From Sweltsa coloradensis (taxonomy: Eukaryota; Arthropoda; Insecta; Plecoptera; Chloroperlidae), in assembly GCA_024449915.1 (NCBI GenBank), contig JAMZAV010000094.1, positions 637,111-701,110 of the forward strand: 64,000 bases of DNA. The letters run 5' to 3'. Numbering within the stretch: the first letter of the stretch is position 1; every line of letters starts with the position of its first letter. The notes below the pieces were generated by a model. The model worked only from the letters and a program-made list of their open reading frames with translations. It was not told the DNA's origin and ran no database searches. Positions 43,535 through 55,480 of the stretch are shown piece by piece. The translations under genes were made by a program, and so were the position numbers.

Positions 43535-44005
43535 ATGACACGGGGTGCCAAGCTATCATCGAATACAAATCAGTGCTTCATAATAAATTACACCCCACGG
43601 CCACACCCGGGGGAATATGAACAACAACGTTATATATTTTTATGTAGTACGTGTCAAATGAGCACTAGATGATATCTTTTAGTAAAGCCTCCCAAAGCTT
43701 TTGCAAAAAAAATTAATCTCTTCAATAATTGGCATTAAGTATTAATTGTAAAAATGTATTTTTTGGAAAAGTGTTCAGCATCTTACGGTAAGGTAACATA
43801 TTTGCGTGGTCCAATAAAGATAAGGGCACTATGGACTTTGTATGGAACCCACCAACAAGATGCACATCTGGAAAAGAGTGGCAAAATAACAGAAAATCCA
43901 AAAACGCTAAACGTTTAATTTGCCCAATCGATTCATGTTTGGTTTTTGCTGAGTAATTAAACCTATCTATTGACATAGTTTTGTAAATTTAATTTAATGT
44001 GCTAA

Positions 44006-44611
44006 TTGGATGAGCAAAGCAAAGAATTCAATTCATAGGACCCCTAAAAAAATTTAGCTCGAGGGAGGTGTTTTTTTTTTTGTCTCAGCCCCCGCGGATC
44101 AGGGCCTGTTTGTTTGTTTTTTTTTTTATTTGTTCACATCTCTATTAGGGCAAATTCGGGCATATCCGATCTGGAGAAAATTGGAGGGGACTTTGAAATC
44201 TCGAGTAGGACCTGTATTGTTTTTGGGTACAATCGGAAGAAATATATATTTCTCATAAATACTCGACTTCACTATTTTTTTCGATTTTCTAGCGCGAAAT
44301 TATTCGTGACACTTGCGGACGAGTCTGACCAAACGGGGGGCTAAACTATTCATATTATTACACCTTAGCCCTTTGAAAGAAAAAGGTGAAAAAAGTTAGC
44401 AGAATCCATAGAAATAAGCTTTAATATAAGTTTTTTACTGTAAATAGTAATCAATGACAAGTAAAAATTAGAACTTGGACAACAATCACCTACAATGCGT
44501 AAGCAGCAAAGCAAAGCACGCAAAAGTTAAAGCAATCCACGCAAACTAAAAAAACTAAAAAACAGCTCATCATCAACGCGACTAAAAAAAAGTGTTTACG
44601 AAGCTTCCTAG
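44006..44611 (+). mobile_element. Helitron2-like family C, copy C3 (complete)
   Basis: Starts TTGGATGAGCAAAGCAAAG. The interior as in C1 is decayed ('tctgaccaaacggg', 'agcagaatccatagaaataa'). The subterminal box GCTCATCATCAACG is followed by a decayed hairpin and the end CTTCCTAG before T. Confidence 0.68.
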
Positions 44612-44884
44612 TAGGGGAATATTTCCACTTCCATTCCGTCAAATACTGTACAAATAGATTTGTTAGAGAAGTATTTCGTCCCGATGTACAAATATGTACT
44701 TTGTTTTTCTTTGAAATAATAATCAATGCATTAAGGGGTAAGCAGTTTTAAAACAGCATTTTTAAAAAAAAATTATAAGCGCGGCAAAAACGACTCAGGC
44801 TATGACATCAGAAACTTGTGTTGCCGCCCCGTAAAATGACGTCGAAAAACTGTGCGCAACTTAGCCTACAGTAGGGGAAAACAG

Positions 44885-45055
44885 ATGGCGGACATTTTAC
44901 TTTAGCGCCTAGCCGGAAAACGAGAAAAGTTGACATTGCGGTCAATAAACAAAGCTGAAACAGTCCTCGGTCTAGGCCAGGCGTAGAAAATTATTTTATA
45001 ATACAACAGTCTAGGCCAATCGTTCCAGTAGGATATAGGCATATGGAATACTAAT
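44885..45055 (+). repeat. Dispersed repeat, copy 2 (see 9920-10110)
   Basis: Order of shared words as in copy 1: 'atggcggacatttta', 'cgagaaaagt', 'gtagaaaattattttataat', 'acaacagtctagg'. It directly abuts the A10 element. Confidence 0.6.
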
Positions 45056-45058
45056 ACG

Positions 45059-45655
45059 CTAGGAAGCTTCGCAAACGATTTTTCAGGCGCGGTGTGGATG
45101 ACGTGTAATTAAACAAACAAAATAAAGCAAAAATTGCATTTTATGAGAAATACTTTTTCATTGGTGCGCTCAAATTCACTCGAATATATTTAATTCACAA
45201 AATTAAGGTTATTTTAAGTCAAAAGAAATGTTTTAAAATAAAAAAAACTCGTTAAAATTGTCGATTCATGAGAAACAATTTTTTTGATTGCGCCAATTTC
45301 AAACAAAATATATTTATACATAAAATTTAGGTTCTGTGAAAAAATCATTACAATCAGATAAAGGCAGTAGGGTTAGATGTCGAAGAAATTTTTAAAACAA
45401 TTAAAAAAAATGTAAAATGCGATTTTAATGAGAAATACTTTTCGATTTGCGCCAAATTGCGTAGGCAGTTCTAAGTCAGAGATGCGAGGCCTCCAGAAAA
45501 TTTCATCTCAATGGAGTAGGCCTATTGGATTTAGACGGAAATCGTGTTAACAAACACAAAAATACAAACAAGACGAAAAAAAGAAAAAACATTCCGGATT
45601 TTTTCTCTGGTTGTAGTGAAATGGATCTTTGCTTTGCTCTGCCGCTATGCATCAA
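45059..45655 (-). mobile_element. Helitron2-like family A, decayed copy A10
   Basis: Minus orientation: CTAGGAAGCTTCGCAAACG at 45059, a decayed subterminal 'ggtgtggatgacgtgtaatt', the family A interior with many small deletions, and a degenerate end 'gccgctatgcatcaa'. It is the oldest-looking A copy in the window. Confidence 0.62.
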
Positions 45656-45658
45656 TGA

Positions 45659-46493
45659 CAGTAAAGACCTCGGTCATCCGAGCTCGATTAAAACGAGATT
45701 CCGGTTATCCTGAGCTGGTTTCAGGCGCCACTTCCTTTTTTTAATTAGACCGAAATGTTTATGTTGTTACATGAATGTCATGCAAGTATCGCGTTTACTA
45801 CAATGAACGTGTCAAGCACAAGCGAAGCCGAGTTGTAAAGGGGGTTGGGGGCAAGGGTCGAGGGCTAGGGGCTGTAGAGTGTGAGCCAGTGTCTTTGGAG
45901 GCTTGATGCTGGCCGCTGCGACCTTGTCAAAGATGGCGGCACGAGTGAGGAAGAGAGGGAAGTGGAGGGAGAGAGAGAGAGAGAGATAGAGACAAAATAT
46001 GGCCTGAAGGACGATCTATACCTAAAGAGTGTGGCTCGATTATGAAGACATACAACATGCATTCGTAGGACATCACCAATACAGACGCGGAGATAACCGT
46101 TTCCACCCCCTCCCACCCCCTCCTCCCAAGCACGAACGCGGTATTGTCTCACTAGTTGCCAGACTTCTCACAGAAGGCTGTTTTTGTTGTACATTATGGA
46201 AAGTAATGAGATCCAGTCATTATTCTATCAGCAAGGCAGTCGTTCATGTTATGGGATAAGATAACGAGAACACAAATTCATTACTATCGCAAAGCAGTCG
46301 GCAGTGATGTTCATCACTAAGAGGCGTTTACTATGTTCTTTTAATGGTATTCACAAGTTTTAAACTGAGATATTCACTGTCATATACTAGGGCCCTGCGG
46401 GAGGAGTTATAACAAGGAAAGTCTGGATCATCCAAGTTTTCGTTACCCGAGCATGGCTCAGTCTCATCCACCTCGGATATTGAGGTCTTACTG
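45659..46493. mobile_element. Candidate pogo/Tigger-like non-autonomous element
   Basis: CAGTAAAGACCTCGGTCATC at 45659 and, inverted, CAGTAAGACCTCAATATCCG at 46493. CAGT...ACCTCG-x-TATCCG ends are common for Tc1/mariner-pogo elements, which duplicate TA; here the right flank is TA and the left is GA. The interior contains a GA-rich tract (45957-45990) and a frame of Ser/Leu-rich low complexity. Confidence 0.4.
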
Positions 46494-47775
46494 TACTCAC
46501 TTGACACGCATAGGGCTTAGCCTGCAACCTAGGCCTGCACGTCCGGTTTCTGACACACTCCTGCACAAAAACCGTACTTTGATGACGAATTAAAGCCATT
46601 GTAGATAAAGAATTGCAGATAGTCCTAGCTGTGCAAAAATTCAAGACAAAATGTTCTATTCTGTATCACAATGATCTCGGGCAGGTCTCATGTTAACATG
46701 GCTAAATTGGGGTTTAAGTGGCGGTGGAGTGTGTTGTTGTGAAGCGGGTTATGGGAGCGAGACATCGCCGACTGTATTAAATATGTACAAATAACGTACA
46801 TTTAGGCTTCAAATTGGCCTTGACTCTACACAGCTATGCTAGTACCGTCCAAAGATGGTTGAACGCTCGGTTTTGGCGCGCAAATATGGGGTTCAAATTT
46901 ACTCTTGTCTTAAAACACTTCCTTACATTAAAAAAAAATGAAAAAAGTGCAGTGACTTAAGACATTTGAATTTTATGTGTTTAAAATCACTGCACTTTTT
47001 TTAATTTTTTATGTAGGGGCTATTATGTGTAATTAAACAAGAAGTAAATTGAAACCAGTGTGTGTTATGTAATAATAGTAAGTGGAATATTCCATGCGTT
47101 GAGTCGTAACTGCTGGAAGTACTGCAGCTTACTGGACCCGTTGGTTAAACTGCTGTCAGCAGTGTGTGAGCGCCCGTAAAATTGCTGGCCCCCCAGAGCT
47201 TCAGTTTACTGGAAGTACTTGGAGTTTTTCGCCCAGTATTCGTCAGTAAAGCTGTGCCTGCCCGGCTTATCCCAGGACAAGCCCCCCCCAGCACCACGTT
47301 CACGAATCAACCCTCAACCTGCCATTGCTATTTTAAATATTAACAAAAAATCTTTCCTGTATACAACAGCCGTATTTTCATGCCTGTGATGGTTTTTGAG
47401 AGTTTCTGTACAATTCTTGCGTGCGATGGAAATTTTCTTTTTAAAAATGAAACTACAGAATCTACAGTTTGTATCATAAGAATTATTCTTCTTGTTTTTC
47501 CTATGGGTCTAGAGATGGTTCCATGGCGTTTCCATTTACACCAATATTCGGGGTATTTGGAAACAAATTTGAGTTAAAAAAAAAGCAATAAAAATACCAT
47601 AGTCCTAGGATACAATATTCTTCCATGAAATCTTGTTGGTGTCCAGATTAGGTGTACACCCAATGAACAATTTTGCTACTTACATTTTTTTTATCCATCA
47701 ATACCCATAAGCCTATAGCCTATAGCTAAGATCAAAGTTAAGGTTGTATGAAGGCAGAGCTTAGGACTAGTATAT
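46494..47775. other. Unassigned sequence with a small hairpin
   Basis: 46940-47001 contains AAAAAAGTGCAGTGA and its complement separated by about 32 bases. There is no gene evidence; a 65-codon frame at 47380-47577 has no recognised domain. Confidence 0.45.
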
Positions 47776-47784
47776 ATAATGTCA

Positions 47785-48817
47785 TGGGCGCCGGGATGGG
47801 GAGGGGGCGGCGCTTGCCCCACCCCTGGATTCCCGGAAAAAATAATTTTAATGGCGATATGGTTATTACATATAAATTAATGTATTCGTGAAACCCGAAA
47901 TTCAATGAAAATTAATATTAGTAAATAAATATTTAAGATCTGATGGGGAGCGGAGTGTTGCTATTTTTTTTTTTTTTGTTGTTTGCTATTTCATCAAAGT
48001 TAGGCGGTGTCGTGCTGCCTTTGAATTTGGCGGTTTTAAGTTGGTACTAGCGGCACAAGTGATACATTAGATGAAACTTTAGCATGTCGTGTAGAGTGTT
48101 CGTAAATAGACCCCAGAAACACGGTAGGCCTACAATTAATTTCATTCTTTATTAAATTAGAATTTGTGTTATGGTTGTAGGCTTTTAGTAATGCCATTGA
48201 AATTTCGATTTTCCTTTTTGGGTGTAGTCAATCACGCCCGTTTTTCCGCTTTATGTATGTTATCGTGAATATTATGTGTTGATTTATTGACAATAAATAA
48301 TAATAATGTACAAGATATCGTTTATATGATTTGTAGGGCTCAGTTATTTATTAGTCGATGTAGACCTCTAAGAACGTGTTTATGTTTTATATTTTTATTC
48401 CACATGGCATTGCAACTGGAGAGAACTTACAAGTTGCAGTCTATGTTAAAAAAAGAAAATATGATCAAAACGTCACATTCATTATAATTTATTGCAATTA
48501 AAATTAAGCCTTATTTTAGAACGTGTGTTTCATTTTAATACTACATCACAATTTTAGTAACCGTATAAAGTTGAGACCACAATTGTTTTTGTTACTTTCT
48601 AGTATAACTGCCAAAAAAATACAGAATTTCGGTATCGTATCTCAGCCACTACTTTTTTCTAAACACCAAATGCATTCAAAAAACTGATTTTCAAAAATTT
48701 CGCCTGCGGGCGCTATTGTTGGGAGGGCTCCGCCCCCCCCAAACCCCCCCGTGCTTGCAAACGAAATACCAAATTGTGCGTGTTGCCCCCCCCTGCTAAA
48801 TTCCTCGCCGGCGCCAG
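47785..48817. mobile_element. DNA transposon remnant with 9-bp target duplication ATAATGTCA
   Basis: Flanked by ATAATGTCA at 47776-47784 and 48818-48826. The ends are TGGGCGCCGG and CCGGCGCCAG (inverted, two mismatches). Subterminal G-runs on the left (ggggagggggcggcg) mirror C-runs on the right (48720-48800). The interior is AT-rich without a usable ORF. Duplications of 8-9 bp occur in hAT and Mutator-like transposons; the ends alone do not decide. Confidence 0.7.
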
Positions 48818-48826
48818 ATAATGTCA

Positions 48827-49289
48827 CAGTAATTATGTAGGCCCTATGTTTTGTTGATAATGGAGATTGTGTATGTTTTTACTGTATTGACAAGTCCCAC
48901 ATACAGTGGTTATATTGTGCCGATTTTTCTTCTTACAAGGTCGGGGCTCTGCTCAGATGGACGCAAAATAAAATTCAACAAAACATACCAAATACCCCTA
49001 AGAGGCTCAACAAGAAACTAAAAACTTGAAAAAAAATAACAATTTAACTACCAATAGGCTAACACAATCAATTTAATTAATAACGGTTTAGTATTTATCA
49101 AGGGCCTACTGGTTGTGATTGGATATTATAATATTATGTGATTGTTTGTCATTGGTTGCTACGGAACTGGTCATAGCCTAATGCTCACTTTTACCTGCCC
49201 AAAATCTGAAAACAAACTTTCAATACCATATCATTCGTTTCATTCAATACTACTAGTTTGCGATGATGTCTGAATTGGGGTTGAGAGTG
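48827..49289. other. Unassigned sequence
   Basis: AT-rich; nothing supported. Confidence 0.4.
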
Positions 49290-50055
49290 TTGAAGAGGTG
49301 CAGAAAAGTGGAGAGATGGAACGTACTAGTTGCACAGAGTTGGGTTAAGTATTGTCGAATAAAAGTGAAGTTTAGTTATGAAAAAGGATATAAACAGGCA
49401 TGCCTGAGAATCAAGAAAAGTTAAGAACTTTGTGAAAGTATTAGAAAAAAAGAAGGAAGTTAAGTACTAGGACGATCTGACAAAAATGCTAAAAGTAAAT
49501 AGAGAAGTAACAGCTAGGGTACAAAAGCCGAAGGATTTATCAACTGGTGCGAAAGCTGACTTTGGACGAGCTGATCTTCCACAGAGATGCAAAGTTCTGT
49601 TCTATAAAAGATACTCTACCTACTTACTTCCGGTGCAGTAACCTGGACAGTTGGGCAAAGGTAGAGAGTCAGCTTGGAAGCAGCAGAGATGAAGTTTTGA
49701 AGAAGATAAAGGGAGTTACAAAACGGACATGATTAGAAGCGACGTTGTAAGAAAGGAATTGGGTCGGAGAAAATTGAGGTTAAATAGGAAGGGACGTTTA
49801 AGATGGTTTTGGTCATATGATAGAGATGGATATGGCATAGGATCCCAAGCGAGACTTCGGTAAGCAGGAGAGGAACGGTAAAAGAAAAGTAGGAAGACCG
49901 AGAGAAAGTATGGGGAGATCAGGGACGTGAAGAGAGAGGTGAATCGTGGAACCAGGTGACGGTTGAAGATGTGGGGAGGACAGGAAAGAGTGGAGAAAAA
50001 TTGGTGGAAAAGCAGATGCAGGATGAAGAGACGATGAGATGATGATGGAAGAAAA
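49290..50055 (+). mobile_element. LINE ORF2 C-terminus and 3' end (plus strand)
   Basis: On the plus strand in broken frames: IRSDVVRKELGRRKLRLNRK then GRLRWF(GHM), KRKVGRPRESM and a W-rich end 'EDRKEWRKIGGKADAG', finishing in a GATGATGATGG tail at about 50030-50047. 'RWxGHxxRM' followed by 'GRP(R)' is a common LINE C-terminal signature. Frameshifts at about 49800 and 49870. Confidence 0.68.
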
Positions 50056-53000
50056 AAGCTGAAGCATGGCAATCTCGGCAAAAATAGTTTTGTGCCCTAG
50101 ATATCGGTGGAAGAACACATCAACCGACATTGTTGGAAAGAAAATGAGTTTTGATGATATATCCTATCAATCACTTTGTAGGCCATACAGGCCTAATCTT
50201 TCTAAATTACAATTAATAAAACAAATTTGTGCTGAGGAAGACACCCTTAGCAGGCATTAAAATCTACTTATGATTCAGGATATGTAAATTCTGATTCCCT
50301 AATGTTTTAGCACGTTTTTCTTTTTCTTTTAGTGGACAATGGACCCTCCTAGAGGGAGGATATTGACGAGAGTATACGACCTTTGGCAATGAGGAAGAAG
50401 ATGCGCTGTCTTGCTGATGAAGGAAGAAAACACTGGCAACAATTCCTTCCAACATTGAGGATGGTGGGCATCCGTCTATTTCATCTCGCCTAGGAAAATG
50501 GGCCTACACAATCCAGGCCTATGTAATTGCTCTCGTGCTGTCACGATCACCAAACTCTTGTTTTACTGTGATTGCTGTCAAGTGGGGGAAGTACCCAAAC
50601 AATCAGTATATTTGCTTGCAAAAGTTAAGTTAGTTGATTTAAACCACCGTAATTAGTAAAGTTAAAGTTAGTCCAAAAATAAAGTAGGGCCAACTGGAAA
50701 GTTAAAGTTACCATAAATAAGTAATAGGGAAACACCAGCTGGTTCACGGCATTTGAGGCAGAAAATGCGATTGAAACGGGAAAAATTAAAACACTCCAGG
50801 AAAATCGTTGCTTAGGCCATATATCAAAAATAAAATCGATTATGAAATAGGTACGGTAATGTATGATGTCCTTCTTACTTAATGAAATTTTACTTCACAT
50901 TGGACCTGTAAACAGGCCCACTTCACTATTCTGTTCTACCTTTGAGCTTATACTTACTGTATTAAGATTCAACTTTATAAACCTGAATGGAGCGCACAAC
51001 GCTTTATGCCGATGAATTATTATTGAGTATAAGCACTACATGGCCCTAGAGGAAACTCGGGCTTGCGAATTTGCGATGAAACAAAAATGTCACTAAAAAA
51101 AGCAATTGTTGTTGCTGCACGTGATGCTAGGAGGACCAATGTCTAGGGCCTACACAATACGCAGGTCGTAGGGGAGGGGTGCGTTGCGTCCAGTGGACGG
51201 TTGATGCGAGATTTTCTCGGACACGAGGCTTGGACAAGAATTTCCTTTTACACAAACATACCACTCCATTACTGGGAAAACCGGATGTCGAGAGCAGTCC
51301 TCCGATGGAATGCAATGTATATTTCGACAAAGTAAATGCTGGCTAACAAAAGTAACTTCAACTAAAACGTTTATGGAAAGTTACGAAAATACAATCAATT
51401 AGCATACATTAAAAAAGGTGACGATTTGAAAAAGTAACTCGTTACCCTAAGTAGTTCTAAAAAAAAAATAACGGTTACCGCTTAACGCGTTACTTTGTGA
51501 GGTTACTCCCCCAACTCTGATTGCTGTTGACACTAGGGCTGTCTTATAGTGGAACTACAGACTAAAATATAATATAGCCTACGGTAAAACATTTTCTATA
51601 AGCTTACGAGTATAAAAAACATGTAGTGTAGGTACACCCGTTGTAGCCATGCTTTTTTATATGTATTCGGACAAAATGGCTAAATTAAACATCAAACAAG
51701 CAAAATATGTAGCGCTTTTGGCATTTAGGTATTACGGTAATCCAGCGAAATTAGATAAATAAAGAACTACGTTGTAACCGTAAAACCAACGAACTTTAAT
51801 ATTTAATTACAAGTGAAAGCACATAAAAATAACCACGGAAAATACCTAACATAAAATATATAGGCCTAGGAATGCACTATAAATCAATATTATCGATCGA
51901 TTAATCAATACAATATGGATATAATTCGATAATCGATAACCAAAATTCATGATCGATTATCGAAATATCAAATTAATTGGTCACTAGGGCACGAGCCAAA
52001 CTCTAAGGACGGAGAGTATCCCACGTTGTGCCATATACTGGCTGGGCTGATGGTGTCACACTCGCGATTTATGTTTGTAAATGAGCTATCCATCAGTTAT
52101 AATGGAGTCCAAACACAGATAGGTAGACCCGCATTTTTCGTAAGTGGCGGTATAATAGCTTTTACAACGAAATGGGAGAAGAGAAATTTGTTTTTTTATA
52201 CTGAAATTGAGATTTAAAAATGGTTTTTATACCAAAATTAATGATTTTTAAGTGCAAAAAAATACAAAGGATATCTGTATTATTCACTGAAACTCTATTA
52301 TTGTCAATACAAATGTGAAATTACGCCAGCCCACCTACACACCTCGCCGCACGCTCCAACTGGAAACCTTGCTCTAACCAGCATCGCGATGTACCATGCA
52401 AATGAAGAAATATTAATTTATCGTATTGAATTAGAAAATTAACGTTATTAAATTTGCAATTTTTAAATGACCACACACGCATCAATATTGTAAGTCGACG
52501 CCTAACGCTGTATTAAAAGTAAAGTATTGCATTTGCAAGATCTAATATTTTACCAAAATTTGTTAACTTATGTTACGAATATGTATATTTTTTGTCCATT
52601 TTAACACGAAATAGGAAAAATTTAATTCAACAAAATTCATAAGTTTATTTACCATTTAATCTTGCCCTAATGATTAGGGTTCGAAACGACAGCTCAGCGA
52701 TGCAGCAAAACGGAACGCGATTGTATTGTTTTGACTACACTGCCACAGTGGGTTCCAACTATAGGTCGGACAGGCTTCGTTGGTGATATCGATATGGATA
52801 ATATTGAGTCGATAATGACATTACCATTTTGATAATCGTTAGTGATGACATCGGGTAGTAAATATTGGAGTCGACTCCGGAGCCTTGGGAACCGGGTAGG
52901 AGTCGGCAATAAAAAATAAAAAAAAATTGAATTTTTTTTTGAATTTGTTTCTTGCAAAAAGTTATTTTAGCCCACGACACTAGTTCAAAATAATAATAAA

Positions 53001-53990
53001 TTTTATGAGTCTTTACCCACTCAGTTATATAACTGATTTCGTGGGTTGCACCCCCCAAAAACGGCTGTCCGACCTTCCACCCCCCCCCCCCCCCACCACC
53101 CCCCTCCACACCCGTAAGTATCACTAGCTTGTATTGTCTCTCTTGGCCCGGCAAGATCTCCCTGATTTGTTATGTTACGTTTTGAGGACAAGATAACGAC
53201 TACCGACGAAAAACAAAGTGCAATTCATACAATTTGAAAATGGAGTCGGACTAGTGGGTAGAGTCGGGTACCCGAGTATCCGATGCATCCACTAATAATC
53301 GTTAAGAAGAATCTCGATGTGCATCCATATAGCCTAGAAGAATTTTCAAATGAATAAACCTCATCTTTCTGGAAACCCTGATTAATAAACATGGATATTT
53401 ACAGCAAAATCGATATAAGTAGGTCTACTAAAAGCAATATCGATAATATTGATCAAAATATTTGCCAGTGTCTCAATTACAAAATCTATAGACCTACAGG
53501 TACAAACTCTGCGACAAACTAGATTCATTGCCTTTCTTATTTGAAAGTTCTCTTATGTCATAGGAGGCACATTATGGATATGAGGAACATGAAGAAGAAG
53601 AAGACATATGATCTAATGGATGTGAGGTGTCTGGATGCAGAAATGCAAGGACACTCATAAGAAGAAGAATCTGTAAGGGTTGAAGGAAAGAATCAACAGC
53701 TCCGACGTCAACCATGACGAGTCAAGTTTTGCTCCGTTTGACTCTCGAGATTCAGGTACTACGATGACTTGTTCTTGTTAATTAAGACTGAAGTTCGGCG
53801 GTTTGGTGAGTAGGTTAATGTGTTAAGTAGTCCGTTGTTAGCATGAGTTGGGTATGGGAGAAAAAGAATTTGTGGAGTATGATGAGGTTTGTCATTCTAA
53901 TAGCAGGGCCTACTGGATAATGGTTCAAATTAACAGAACATTTTAAAGGTAACATTACTCTGTCTTTACGAACTACTGATTTGCTTTAGT
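50056..53990. other. Unassigned AT-rich sequence
   Basis: No exon supported. Points seen: ATCGAT/TCGATAATCGAT-rich words at 51890-51970 and 53400-53460; a short 'ggagtcgactccgg' palindrome near 52867; a C-run at 53081-53098. Frames up to 131 codons (52759-53154 minus) have no recognisable domain. Confidence 0.45.
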
Positions 53991-54309
53991 AGCGTGATGT
54001 GGAACGTTTTTGCCACAACCGGCCATCAAGGGATGGAGGTTAAAGGTTCAAGGTTGGGGGGAGAGACGAGGGGAAATACTGTTTTGATTGCTCCTGTCTC
54101 TAGAAAGGAGACAGCCGAGAGATTCAAGGGTGGCAACCAGATACGGCAGGTCAGAGGATTGAAGACGCTTAAGCCGAGGAAAACGAGGACGTTTCAAGCG
54201 GGAGAGAGAGTTAATGTTGGACCCCCAAGAGGAGTATCTTCATGTTATACCAGATTCTCAGGTGATGTTGTTTTATTTGTATACAGCCTAGCTTCTATTA
54301 AATGCGAAG

Positions 54310-54440
54310 CCAGCGGTTTAGCCGCAGTCGCTTAGCCGGTTCCCACTTCGAACACTGAAGTTAAGCAACCGGCGGGCAATGCGTAGTGGCGTGAAGTGGG
54401 GTGATCTGCTCGCCTGGAAACACAAGTATTTACCGCTAGG
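54310..54440 (+). rRNA. 5S-rRNA-derived sequence (pseudogene or 5S-headed SINE)
   Basis: The plus strand contains 'actgaagttaagcaacc' (5S box A region, usually ccgaagttaagcaac) at 54354-54370. An appropriately spaced 'gtagtggcgtgaagtggggtga' equivalent of the TTAGTACTTGGATGGG segment follows, then 'tcgcctggaaacac' (usually cgcctgggaatac) at 54410-54423. The upstream 'ggttcccacttcgaacac' corresponds to the 5S loop A-B part. It is too diverged to be functional 5S. Downstream 54440-54660 may be the SINE body. Confidence 0.6.
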
Positions 54441-54660
54441 TTATAGCAGATGGAGGGTCGAGAGCTATTTTGAACGGCTTTGTTCTCTACGGTCTCGCGT
54501 GCAGTCGGTTAGTAGAGGAACCTATATGGACTGTAAGGTTATACCGTCCTTTGATGGGAGTAAAGTCGTGTTGGTCCCTCTTGGTACTTTTTTGAAAGGA
54601 GGTAGGCTACGTCAGTTATGTAGGCGTTATATTGCGATTATTAATGGGTACACCTGATCA
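54440..54660 (+). mobile_element. Possible body of a 5S-headed SINE
   Basis: Sits directly after the 5S-like head, is GC-richer than its surroundings and ends near 'gggtacacctgatcacatca'. No second copy in this window, so the boundary cannot be fixed. A 92-codon frame crosses the head and is not considered a gene. Confidence 0.35.
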
Positions 54661-55237
54661 CATCAGTAGTCCGGGTTCCCCCCCTCCCTTATTCACCCTT
54701 AATCCTCATCTACACCATTCACCACTCATCGTCTCGATATAGCCTTAGTGCATTACTATGAGAAGGTTAAGCAATCAAGCTACAATTCAATCAAATCTTC
54801 ATACATGTGCTTTGTAGTAAGGAATAGGGACGACATTAAATCACTTGGAAATAGGGGACATTTTCATATAAATGAGATGCTATTGCATGAATTTTAGATT
54901 TAAATTAATCAAGGCTATAGATACATACTAAATGAAAAATGATATAACTAGGCCAAAAATAAAAACGTCTTGTAATCCCAATATTGCGTTAACTTTATGT
55001 ACGGCCTTGATACAAATTATTGATACAGATATTGTGACATGAAATGTCCTATTTTGGAACATACTGGAAAAAACCAGTTCATTGGTATATTTCTAGTGGA
55101 AAAAAAGCCTATCGGCTTTTTAGATTGAGAAGAGTGACAGTTGGAAAGCAAAGAGAACATAACACAACAAAAAAAGCCGACAAAACTTTTCACCTGCTGA
55201 TGCCAACTGCATCTAATTTAATTTTATTGTTACCTTA

Positions 55238-55280
55238 ATCCACGACGCGTTTCGTCCATTCTGGGACTCATCAGGCAGAT
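55238..55280 (-). ncRNA. Hammerhead ribozyme, minimal type I (intact core)
   Basis: Minus strand, 43 nt: stem I strand ATCTGC, core CTGATGA, stem II GTCC-loop-GGAC (loop CAGAAT), core GAAAC, a very short self-complementary stem III (ACGCGT), C17 (55244), then stem I strand GTGGAT. Stem I pairs over six positions including two G-U pairs. All invariant core residues (CUGANGA, GAAA, UH) are present. Cleavage is expected after C17. The palindromic stem III suggests activity as a dimer, as known for other short-stem-III hammerheads. Confidence 0.8.
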
Positions 55281-55433
55281 GTGCTGACGGTGCGGCTCAG
55301 TATGAATGGTGTTTGAAGTAAACCCTGTGATGAAGACAAATGCATGAAGAATTTGCTTCTTGCTTGCCCTACCACCAGTTCGATTATGTGTTGTGAGTTT
55401 TGTTGGATGTAGTTAGCTGATTTTTTAGTGGTT

Positions 55434-55480
55434 CCATTAGCCTGATGAGTCCCAGAAGTGACGAAACGCGTTGGGTGGAT
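55434..55480 (+). ncRNA. Hammerhead ribozyme, partly decayed (right arm of pair 1)
   Basis: Plus strand: core CTGATGA at 55442-55448 and GAAAC at 55463-55467, with stem II GTC...GAC partly paired. Stem III ACGCGT is intact, but the following base is T and the stem I strands ('ccattagc' and 'gggtggat') no longer pair well, so it is probably inactive. Confidence 0.6.

Noticed and set aside
46940..47001. Hairpin resembling a bacterial-type terminator or a microRNA precursor
   Set aside because: The stem is only 15 pairs with a 32-base loop and A/T-rich ends; no supporting context.
49716..50130. Minus-strand frames of 105-121 codons, Ser/Phe/Pro-rich
   Set aside because: They are antisense to the LINE C-terminal coding region on the plus strand.
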